A stretch of 30,036 nucleotides of DNA from assembly GCA_037176845.1 (NCBI GenBank), contig JAYKXP010000308.1, forward strand, positions 1 through 30,036. The letters run 5' to 3'. The notes below the pieces were generated by a model that did no database searches, had not been told where the DNA came from, and worked only from the letters and a program-made list of their open reading frames with translations. This stretch comes from Paramarasmius palmivorus (lineage: Eukaryota > Basidiomycota > Agaricomycetes > Agaricales > Marasmiaceae). Positions 19,903 through 29,000 of this stretch are shown here, piece after piece (positions within the stretch are counted from its first letter, which is position 1; each line of letters starts with the position of its first letter). A program made the position numbers and the translations under genes.

Positions 19903-21909
19903 TTAAGCTCCAACGGTAGTGGCACCGACACCTGCGTTTGCAGCTGACTGGAGTAGTAGTTAGCATGGTTGATACCCAGTATGACAAGTACACTGTACCT
20001 TCTTTGCTGTAGCAGCATTGCTTGCTTTCTTCTTCCATTCCTGGAACCCGAAAGAATAAGAGCGTGCAAGTGAATATCTCAATAGAACCACGCACCTTTC
20101 CAACATCAGCATCTTTGATTTCATCCCAGTAACCTTTGAACTGGGCTGTAGAACCGTTGGGATTCTTCTCCTTCCAATCGACTGCACAGAGGCTCCTGAA
20201 CATACGGGTGGACATACGAATATGAGTAAGTGGTTTTGGCGGTTGTAACAGTGTGCTCACCGGGCTGTTCCTGTGTTTGTTGGATTCCATTCTCGAGCCT
20301 TTACACCTGCAGCCTTCTTCGCCTGGCCAGGCTGGGATGTCGGAGATACTGGGCTTGCTACGCCATCCTCCGCACAAGATGTAGCTTCTGGACCATCTGC
20401 TCCTGATGCAGTCGGCATGGGGCTGTTATCTGTGGTGGTGTCTTCGGAAGGTGATCCCATATTGGCTGGTGTGTCATTCTATGAAACATTTTGAGTACCT
20501 CGTAATAAGAAAGAACACTGATAACACACCTGGGCATCTTCTTTTTCCCTATTGTTGCCTGTTTCAACGTTTCCTCTCGGGCGAGGTCGATTAAACCTGT
20601 AGTTAAGGTATGTCAGCGAGCCCAGCTACTGACAATCTTAACATATGGCCGTACATTGTGGTTATCACATCAGGGATCTAAAAGAAAGAGAGTAAGACCA
20701 AACTCAGGTGACGGAAAAGCTAATGGTACACACATCAGCTGGATTCGTGTCGTCTTCTTGGCCTGGAGATATGTCCAAGTTGCTGGTATCTTGCTTAGGT
20801 GTAGAAGGTGTTGAGGATGTGATTGGCTCAGCACTGCTGGCTAGTCCAGCTGGTTCTGAGTCAGAGGAAGACGAGAGTCTTTGGCGCTTTGCCGTGGGAA
20901 GCTCGACGGCCGCGGTGCCTTGAGGCCCTCCATTATCGTTGTTTTTGATACCAACACTCGAGTCCCGGCTTGGACTAGGACTCTTCCTCTTCTTACCATC
21001 TTCTTCGTCCTCGAGAGGCAGGTCAAAAAGGTCTTCTTCTTTCATCCTCTGTACTGATTTCTTCCGGTCACGATACCAGTTAGAATAGATCCGGCTGGCA
21101 AGGTATTCAGCCTTCCAGCTATCGTCACAGTATCCAATCTCTGGGAAAAGGGTAGCGAGCTGATGGTAGAAGGCTTGTCTGACATTTGCAGGCCCTGCTG
21201 TCCACTTGGCTGGCGCGACGCCAGCTAATTCCATCTGAACAAACAGAGCGCGTGCCAACGCTCTTCCAGCTGCTGCACGAGTACCGTCAACCGAATTTCC
21301 GTCGATATCCTCGATGAATTGCATTCTGGAGTTCCGGTTATCGCGTGCAATGGCAGTCGCTCCATGGTTTGCATTGTTACTTCCTTGTTTGAGAGCTTCA
21401 TACTCAGGAGAGTCTAGCCATTGTTTTCGGGTGCGGAAGCGGATTTTGGAGAGGTCGACTGCAGCCGGTGCAGGTACAGATGGGAAAGATGTCAGTGCAC
21501 CATTGGCTGGAGCACAGGCCGCATTGTTGACGGCTTTATCCAACCTATCGAGCAGCTGCTGGTAAGCCAAGCTGTTTAGTATGACTGTGAGTAATCGGAA
21601 TCTTGTGTAGGGGGTCGCTTACTCTTTTGACTTTAGCTGACCCTGCAGGTTTTCATTTTCTGCGCGTAGCTTGTTGACGTCTGCGGTGAGTTTGCTGATC
21701 TCGTGCTGGAGATTTTGAATTAACATCGGATTGTAAGTACCCATAAAGGTGCCAGGTAGCCCGAAGAGATTCGGATTAGCTGGACTTCCAGAGAACGACG
21801 TATTGAGTGCAGAGTTCATCGCATCCGGTGTCAGCGGCATTTGTAGATCGAGAATCGGAGACGGAGAATTGGGCCAGTCACCTCCATTCCCCAATGTAAA
21901 AGATTGCAT
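19903..21909 (-). CDS. Predicted nuclear protein of unknown function, 539 aa, eight exons
   Basis: Exons (5' to 3') are 21909-21623, 21571-20734, 20677-20655, 20596-20530, 20478-20261, 20195-20096, 20040-19999 and 19947-19903. The seven introns are 51-65 nt, all GT...AG, with phases matching to a TAA stop (1620 nt in all). Residues 1-60 are Pro/Ser/Asn-rich, and about 64-95 form a coiled coil (IQNLQHEISKLTADVNKLRA). About 125-270 form a folded, unrecognised domain (FRTRKQWLDSPEYEALKQG ... WTAGPANVRQAFYHQLATLF ... LASRIYSNWYRDRKK). Then come an acidic run and basic clusters resembling nuclear localisation signals (GKKRKSPSPSR, TAKRQRL). The rest is disordered Ser/Thr/Pro-rich, with a lysine-rich end (EWKKKASNAATAKK). 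A chromatin or transcription role is inference only. Exon 3 is only 23 nt. Confidence 0.75.
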
Positions 21910-22079
21910 GGTATGCAGGAAGGACTCGGAAGTACGGTGAAACCAGAAATGCTAAAGGAGGGAGAAAGGAAGAGGTGGACTGTTTTATTTCTTTATCCTT
22001 TTTTTTCGGTGAAATGTACAAGCGTAAGATATATTCGCACGACACTGATTCAAACCGATCTAATCCTACGTTCTCCTTT

Positions 22080-22403
22080 TTATGCAATTCCCATTCCCTC
22101 GTCTTCTTTATCTGTCTCTAAAGCAATTCCTGTGAACTCTGCTAATTTCAAGCCTGGTCTCGACATCATAAAGTATCGCTCAGAGCTTGATTCATCATGA
22201 AAGAATTTTGGATACCGTGGATCGGGTGCCATCATGACAACAGATCGGATTGAGTGGATCGGAAAGACACGAACATCAACATCCCGAGCGTGTTGCACTG
22301 AAATGTATGTCTTGCTTGACCATTCATATAGACCTTGGTGAGGAGGTCCATAGAATGAGCCAATCGCAAGATGATGATCTGTGTCATTAATTGACAGACT
22401 CAT
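22080..22403 (-). CDS. Fragment resembling the tail of Agaricomycete transposon-associated proteins
   Basis: The 107-residue frame contains LAIGSFYGPPHQGLYEWSS, VDVRVFPIHSIRSVVMMAPD, and RYFMMSRPGLKLAEFTG before a TAA. The order 'short beta segment, VxxIxSVVxMxPD, R-Y/F-F-M/L-x-x-K/R-PGL-x-x-A' is the C-terminal pattern I associate with proteins near KDZ-type (Kyakuja-Dileera-Zisupton) DNA transposons in Agaricomycetes. The likeness extends upstream of the ATG (AEIHFYMSL) to a stop at about 22455, so the ATG is probably internal and this is the 3' piece of a larger broken or spliced gene. Family assignment is from memory. Confidence 0.4.
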   Translation of the reverse strand: MSLSINDTDHHLAIGSFYGPPHQGLYEWSSKTYISVQHARDVDVRVFPIHSIRSVVMMAPDPRYPKFFHDESSSERYFMMSRPGLKLAEFTGIALETDKEDEGMGIA

Positions 22404-22455
22404 GTAAAAATGTATTTCGGCCAGGTGACGGTGTGGTAGTGCTCGCTGCCCTACT

Positions 22456-22831
22456 CATTGAACGCACCATACACGATCCGCGTACACTCCGACTTCGCCA
22501 GCGATTCCAATATTCTCCTATTCCCTAATTCGTCACTCGATCCCGAATCCAGACCCACTTTCTATTTTTGGACATTTCTTACAATCTCGACTCTATCTCG
22601 CGTTCTAGCCATACTTCGACCTCAGACTTATTTCAATCACTCTTGACTCATACACGTAACGTTTCACTTTTTCACTAGTTTCCGATTGACTTGTTTTATT
22701 TTTAGTTTATCATTCTTCGTACTTACGAGGAAACTATCCCAATCACTCCCAGAGGAAGCAATCTATTCGACTATCAACTGAACCTACGCACACGGGGACT
22801 GAGCTGGGACAGTACCCTACGTCACAAATAG
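22456..22831. other. No supportable gene; left flank of the retrotransposon
   Basis: A 62-codon frame (22458-22646) has no recognisable sequence. The stretch is rich in TTC/TCA-type pyrimidine codon-like runs, similar in style to the sequence after the Pol stop at 29883, so it could be remains of another retroelement. That is a guess. Confidence 0.35.
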
Positions 22832-23346
22832 TGTGCTATGGTGAGGTTGAGACTCAGTGAGGGAAATAGAAAGCTTACCGATCGGACTGAAAGGAGTAGC
22901 GTACTCAAAACATTGCTTTATGGCATGGAAACGTCTCATTATCTATGTTCTGGGCTTTGTATTGTCACCTTTAAAAGGTGTAGCTAGTATACTGAAAGGC
23001 AGATCTTTTTCTCCCCGTACCTTCAAGTGAGCGAGCGAGTTCAATCCACACTTAGCTGAGTATTTTCCAAGGAGATTTATAGCTAACACTATCTATTTCC
23101 ACTTTTAGTTTGTCAGTAAACCCCCTGACGCAGTTTCTGGGGTTGATTCTTACTCTAAACTACGACCTTCCTAATCCGGACAATCATTCAACGTTGTTGG
23201 ACAGCAAGCGCCCGCTCGCGTCTAAACGTGGTAACCAACACCACGCCATCAAATTCATCACTTAACACCTCTTAACCTCCAACTACCATCATCTCCTCGA
23301 CCAAGTAAGTTCCCACTCTTCTCGTGGACTAACGTCTTCTTCCACA
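22832..23346 (+). repeat. Candidate 5' LTR (borders tentative)
   Basis: It would start TGTGCTATGG and end TTCCACA, giving TGT...ACA termini, with a primer-binding site 1 nt downstream. It contains a TATA-like TTTAAAAG (22970-22977) followed by a pyrimidine stretch. GTAAGT (23305), CTAAC (about 23329) and CACAG at the end look like a 43-nt intron that overlaps the LTR border. The left border is chosen only for its TG dinucleotide. Confidence 0.4.
22970..22977 (+). promoter_or_regulatory. TATA-like box in the LTR
   Basis: TTTAAAAG precedes TCTTTTTCTCCCCG about 30 nt further on, a pyrimidine-rich region where fungal transcription often starts. It would drive the full-length retrotransposon RNA. 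Confidence 0.35.
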
Positions 23347-23347
23347 G

Positions 23348-23365
23348 TGGTGGCCAACGTGGGGA
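23348..23365 (+). promoter_or_regulatory. Candidate tRNA primer-binding site
   Basis: TGGTGGCCAACGTGGGGA begins with TGG, as needed to pair with a tRNA 3' CCA. Its complement places CCCCA where the 3' strand of a T-stem would be. It lies one base after the LTR's terminal CA. The tRNA species is not identified. Confidence 0.5.
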
Positions 23366-23485
23366 ACACTGGTTTTCCGAGGAATTTCAACCTATCCGTT
23401 ATATTTGTCGATTTAAGTCGACATTTCAGAGCTAAGTTTTTTTCAATCGTTTCTTGAACGCTTATTAGCTTTCAATCGTAGCAGA

Positions 23486-25957
23486 ATGGCAGCCGACCCG
23501 TCTAATGTTACTCTTACACGAGTTACTGCTCATATGCCGGTACCTGGTTCGAAGGATGCACCACACTTTGATGGTGTGTATCCTACCGACTTCATCAAGC
23601 GAGTCGATATTCTCTGTCGCAATGCTGCGTTGGAGAACGAGAATGAGAAAGTTGAGTATTTATATATGTATTGTTCTGACCGTATCAAGGAACAGATCTG
23701 TTTTTGGACCGCATTCGACCTCGACAAGACCAACAAACGTTGGGAGGAAGCCAAGACAGTCCTCATTGACTGTTACGGTCATACTGACATTCGGAAGCGA
23801 GTTACGGCTCAGACGTTGGAGGATTATTGTTCTAAACACTCCGCTGAGTCTAATTTTCGCTCTGAGTCTGATGTAGCCAAATATTACACTGAATTTAATT
23901 CAATCGCAGGTCCTTTACTTAAGACTCAAGATATTACTCAGAAGATCGCGCAGATCAAGTTCCAGCAAGGTATTCCTAAGGATTTCCAACAATGGTTCTA
24001 CGAGCGACTTCCAGAGACGAACCAAACCATTGATAACCCGCCAACAATCACCGAGTCGTATGGAATCCTCAAGAAACGTTTCGACCAGAAGAGTCCATTT
24101 TATAAATCACCAACTCTCTCTGAACTCGCTGGGTCCCGTTTTGACACTAAAGGCAACAGGATACTCGGTGATTCAGTCGATAACTCGAACTCTTTGCCTT
24201 CTTCTTCTAACTCGACTCCTAACTCGGGAACTGCCTCGTCAAACACTCAGCTCAAGAGAGGTACCTCTGACATGGATTCTTTGGTCAAGGCGCTTGAGGA
24301 TCTCAAAATCAATCAAGCCCAATTACAATCCACTTTGATGGGACTAGTCTCTGGACAACGTTCTTCATCATCTTCGCAATCCTCGCAGTCTCCAGCTTCT
24401 TCGGGTAATACTCCGACTCGTTCTAATTCTGGAAGATGCATGATGTGCGGTAAGACTGCGGGTATTGACTTGGATCACCCGCTAGGTGTTAGACGCTGCC
24501 CAGAAACAATCAGTCTCGTCGAATCTGGAGATCTCAAGGTCAAGATAGATGCTCAAGGACGACAAAGGTATGTGATGCCAAACGGAGCTGAATTACCTTT
24601 TGTTCCTGTAGGTACCAAGGGAGGAGTAGCAGAAATCATCCGTGCTCTCAAAGCGACAAACTCTCAAGAGTCTACTCGTACTACTAGTGCTATTGAACTT
24701 GGCTGGGGCAACAATAAGCTGCTTTCTGGAGAAGTCTTCGCGTCGTATCCTGTACTGAGATCTGGAAAAGATACTGAGAATCGTTTCAATCCTATGAAGC
24801 GACCTGAGAAGGCAAAATCTGGAGACAAATCAGGAAGCTCTAAACCAGTACCACCATCAACAAATTCACAATCACCACCAGTATCATCACCACCACCTCC
24901 TTCGACTTCACAACCTGATCCAAAGGACAAGATCAACATTCCTCCTCCTCAAAACCCTATCAATCGGGAAGATGGATGGAAGGGTTCGGTACCTTCCAAG
25001 TCCAAGAAGGCTCAAGATGACGTCGAAATGAAAGATGCGTCGAAATTGTCGGAGAAGAAGGGTTCTAATGGGCCACAGTATCATTTCACCTCTGATATTC
25101 AAGATAAGACTGACGTTTCTTCTATTACTTCGCAGATCTTGGGTACACAAGTCACGCTATCGCTTGGACAAATTGTTGGCAGTAGTCCAGCACTTCAAAA
25201 ATCACTTTTCGAACTGGTACGCTCTAAACGAGTGTACAACACTAAATTAGCTGAGTACTCTAATGCTAACATTCAATGGATGGACGCTGACGGCAACCTT
25301 ATCACTGACTTCGAAGTCCCGTCGGACTTTACTTTAGCTTCGACTTTATTGGTTTCTGAACCAGATCAAGAGGAATTCAATCGGTTCTTCGTCCATTATG
25401 CCGCCAAGATTGCTCTACCGACAAAGAAATACATGGCAATGACTTGTGGTTATATGAACATCGAAATCAACGGCAAGACTCTTCGAGCTTTAGTCGACAC
25501 TGGATCTGAACTCAACATTGCTGGTTCTCACTTCGGAACACTTACCGGTTGTGCTATGGACTTCGAAGGCATGAACTGGTCACTCAAAGGCATCCATGGG
25601 AATCCCGAGCGACTCAAGGGATTCTGTCCTGATGTTCCTATTCGGATTGGAAGCCATGACTTCCCTGCTCATGTCTTCGTCTCAAACTACAGCATCGGTA
25701 ATCAAGATATCATTCTCGGCCAACCATTCTTTCAATGGTTCTGCTGCCGTATCGACTATTTCCGAAGCGGACAAGTTACTATGATGCTTTGGAAGGATGG
25801 AGATCGTTCTTGCGACCCAACTGTTGGCATTACCATTGCAGACCCTGGTAACGAGCGTAACGCTTCAAGAATTCGACCTTCACTCTCTGATAACCCAACT
25901 ATTGATCATCGCACTCGAGTGGAAGAAATCATCGATGAAGAGGGTTTTCAACGCTGA
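23486..25957 (+). CDS. gag-pr: Gag-protease polyprotein of a Ty3/Gypsy element (823 aa)
   Basis: The ATG has a good context (A at -3, G at +4). Residues about 25-200 form a helical Gag/capsid-like domain (FIKRVDILCRNAAL, RWEEAKTVLIDCYG, FQQWFYERLPETN). A Ser/Asn-rich linker leads to a variant zinc knuckle at C318, C321, H331 and C338. That spacing, CX2CX9HX6C, differs from the usual CX2CX4HX4C. Residues about 450-520 are Pro/Ser-rich and disordered. The aspartic protease is near 655-750: catalytic DTGS at 671-674 and the closing IILGQPF at 742-748. Protease is thus in the Gag frame, so it is made at Gag level while RT and integrase need the frameshift. The frame ends in TGA inside the pseudoknot stem. 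Confidence 0.9.
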   Translation: MAADPSNVTLTRVTAHMPVPGSKDAPHFDGVYPTDFIKRVDILCRNAALENENEKVEYLYMYCSDRIKEQICFWTAFDLDKTNKRWEEAKTVLIDCYGHTDIRKRVTAQTLEDYCSKHSAESNFRSESDVAKYYTEFNSIAGPLLKTQDITQKIAQIKFQQGIPKDFQQWFYERLPETNQTIDNPPTITESYGILKKRFDQKSPFYKSPTLSELAGSRFDTKGNRILGDSVDNSNSLPSSSNSTPNSGTASSNTQLKRGTSDMDSLVKALEDLKINQAQLQSTLMGLVSGQRSSSSSQSSQSPASSGNTPTRSNSGRCMMCGKTAGIDLDHPLGVRRCPETISLVESGDLKVKIDAQGRQRYVMPNGAELPFVPVGTKGGVAEIIRALKATNSQESTRTTSAIELGWGNNKLLSGEVFASYPVLRSGKDTENRFNPMKRPEKAKSGDKSGSSKPVPPSTNSQSPPVSSPPPPSTSQPDPKDKINIPPPQNPINREDGWKGSVPSKSKKAQDDVEMKDASKLSEKKGSNGPQYHFTSDIQDKTDVSSITSQILGTQVTLSLGQIVGSSPALQKSLFELVRSKRVYNTKLAEYSNANIQWMDADGNLITDFEVPSDFTLASTLLVSEPDQEEFNRFFVHYAAKIALPTKKYMAMTCGYMNIEINGKTLRALVDTGSELNIAGSHFGTLTGCAMDFEGMNWSLKGIHGNPERLKGFCPDVPIRIGSHDFPAHVFVSNYSIGNQDIILGQPFFQWFCCRIDYFRSGQVTMMLWKDGDRSCDPTVGITIADPGNERNASRIRPSLSDNPTIDHRTRVEEIIDEEGFQR

Positions 25958-26006
25958 AGTCGAGTACAGAGGTCTTCCATACGGCTTCAGCTACCCTTGG
26001 GAGATC
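25942..26006 (+). promoter_or_regulatory. Predicted -1 ribosomal frameshift signal: slippery site plus pseudoknot
   Basis: The heptamer GGGTTTT (25942-25948) is in the correct register, G-GGT-TTT, within the Gag frame. Slipping back one base enters the Pol frame at TCA 25948-25950. The Pol frame is open only from 25939 and Gag stops at 25957, so the overlap is just 19 nt. After a 4-nt spacer, stem 1 pairs GCTGAAGTCG (25953-25962) with CGGCTTCAGC (25982-25991): 10 bp, one G-U. Stem 2 pairs the loop GGTCTTCC (25971-25978) with GGGAGATC (25999-26006): 8 bp, two G-U. Together they form an H-type pseudoknot with loops of 8, 3 and 7 nt. Paired by hand, not by a folding program. Confidence 0.75.
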
Positions 26007-26019
26007 ATTCGAGGCCTTA

Positions 26020-29000
26020 ATGGGCAACGCTGAGTTCTTCGCTTTTGATTCTTTATTTAATTTACTTCCTAACGAGTCCTTTGACTCAATGATTTTTGAT
26101 TTTATTCGTTCATCGGGGATAGACCCCATTAATATTCCTTCATCACCTTGGATTGACCGAGCGCTTCAACGTACTAATTACGCTACTTCAACAGGTACGA
26201 CACCTCGCGGAATGCCTAAGGGACGCAAGTACAAACCTGTTCACCGTAAAGTTCGCCCTGTACCCACCAATTTCCCTGATCCTATTGCTCAACAGTTCAA
26301 ACCTATTCCAACCGCAACTCCAACCATTTTCCCTACTAATCCACCACCCTATCAGACTATGACCTTCGGAACCCGAGTTACTCAAGAACGATTCGAAGAT
26401 ATGGTCTCAAGAATCGACCCTGGGATCCTTTCTGAAGCTGAACTCAACCTACTCGCTGTCATAATCATTGCTCGAGAGCAAGCCTTTGCCTTCAACTACG
26501 CAGAGAAAGGCACATTCTCTCCTTCCTATTTCCCCGACTACGAAATCCCTACTATCGAACATATCCCTTGGCAAAACAAACCCATTCCTATTCCCTACGC
26601 AATACGCCAACAAGTTATTGATGAGATCCGCAACCATGAAGCTGCCGGACGATTCGAGTATACGACATCGAGTTATCGTTCATCATTATTTGCAGTAGCC
26701 AAGAAAGTTGGGGTACGTCTTGTTATTGATCTTCAGAGTTTAAACGCAGTCACCATTCGGGACTCGTCGCTTCCACCTAACGTGAATGATTTTGCAGAAC
26801 AGTTTCTGGGGAAAGCAATGTATGGGCTACTGGACCTGTTTTCTGGGTTCGATGCTCGTATTGTTGCTCCTAAATCTCGACCATTGCAAGCTTTCCATAC
26901 TCCAATTGGTCCTCGTCAACAAACGACGTTGGTTCAAGGCTATACGAACTCAGTACAAGAATTTCAACGGTGTGTTCGTCATACTCTCAACCAAGTCAAT
27001 GATATTGCAGATAATTTTATCGATGACTGTGGTGTTTGTGGACCTGATTCAAGATACAACGATGAATCAATTCCTCAAAATCCTCAGATCCGACGGTTTG
27101 TATGGGAGTACTTTATTAATCTTGACCGTGTTTTAGGTGCGCTCATGATGGGAGGCATCACTGCGTCCGGTACCAAGGCAATTCTGGTTGCCACCCGACT
27201 CAAGATCGTTGGTTCAGTAGTATCCATCGAAGGATGGATTATCGAGCCTTCAGTCGTTCGCAAAGTGTTAGAATGGCCAATTCCAGTTACCGTTACAGAT
27301 CTTCGCGGATTCCTTGGTATTACAGGAGTTGGGAGACGATGGATCAAAGGCTACGCTCTTATTGCTAAACCTCTCACTGTTTTATTAAGGATTACTGATG
27401 AACCATTTCAATTAACAGCCGACGCCATCGAAGCAATCGAAGAACTTAAGCATCGAATCACCAGAGCACCAGTCTTGATCAAGATTGACTACATCCTAGC
27501 GAAACTCGTTCCGTTACTGCCTCGAACGACAGATGAAAATCTTGTTGTTGTAGGTGTAGACTCAAGTTGGATGGGAGCCGGATGGGCGATCTATCAAATC
27601 CGCGGAAATACCAAACGACCAGCCATCTATGGCTCATGTACCTTCAATCCCCGAGAACAGAACTACGGTCAACCAAAGACTGAAGTATATGGAGTCTTCC
27701 GAGCATTTAAGGAATCGAGACACCGAATATGGGGAGTACATTTTCGACTTGATCATGATGCCGTCTCGCTTGCTCAAATGATTCGCAACCCAGATGACGT
27801 TCCCAATGCTCCAATGCTTCGATGGGTCTTCTTCATTCGGCTTTTCGATTTTGAAACCAATCATGTTCCTTCTTCGTCATTCAAGACCGAAGATGGACTC
27901 TCTAGACGACCTAGTTCAGATCAAGATGACAATTCTGAAGATCCTAAGGATACAGAAGCATTTCTAGATGCATATCTCAATTTAGTCTATGGTACTAACA
28001 ATTTTATTCCTTCAGGAGCGACACTCTCATCCACAGCACGTCATGTTTGGGACATGCTTTACATCAAGCTTTCCAATCCTTATATCTCGCCGTCATCAAT
28101 CAGCTATGTTTCTATTTACTCTACCTCTGACTCACTAATTTTTCCATCACAAGACTTTAATTCAGTCCAACTTTCAACATTATCTTCGATTACAGACAAT
28201 AGTCTATTTATTTATTCAGCAATTTCGTCTACAGCTGGTTATTTATGCAGAGAGTTGCCCGACTTCAAGACCACACAAGTACAAGAGCTAAGTGATTCAT
28301 TCCTCGTTGGAGATGAAGTAGTCACTCTTTCCTTTACAGTATATGAGCGCGTCACTCAAAGCAGCCCCCTTGTTGATGATCACTCTTGTTATTTACATCA
28401 TTTTGGGCTACTGGACGAAGACCGTGACGAGTTCTGGATAGAGTTACGACAGTTCTTCGAGTCGGACAGTTATCCTTCATGGTGCAAAACAGATAAAGAT
28501 CGTCAGCGATGGTTACGCAAGTCTCAACGGTTCTTCCTTCAACATGGACGACTATGGCTCGCTCCGGGAAAGAATGCTCAAGTTCTACCCCGTCTCATTA
28601 TTGAGAATCGACTCAAACGAGGGCACCTACTTGCTCAAGCTCACAATGAGGTTGGTCATAAAGGACGAGACGCGGTATACAAGAACCTTTCTGATCGATT
28701 CTACTGGCCTAACCTATATACTAATGTCTCTTATTTCATTCGTTCATGTATCGAGTGCCAGAAAGCGATCAAGTCAATTCCAATCCTTCCATACAACGAA
28801 TCCTGGCAAGCTCCGACTCTTCGACATTTCAACATCGATTGTATTCATATGCCAACTGGAATAGGTGGTGTAGAATATATCATTCATGCTCTAGAACCTA
28901 CAATTCTTTGGCCTGAGGCGAAAGCGGTAAAACGAATCACATCTAAGACAGTTGCTGACTTCATTTATACACAGATCATTTGTCGTTTCGCATGCGTACC

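Noticed and set aside
22458..22646. 62-codon plus-strand frame next to the LTR
   Set aside because: No recognisable sequence; it is short and of a length expected by chance.
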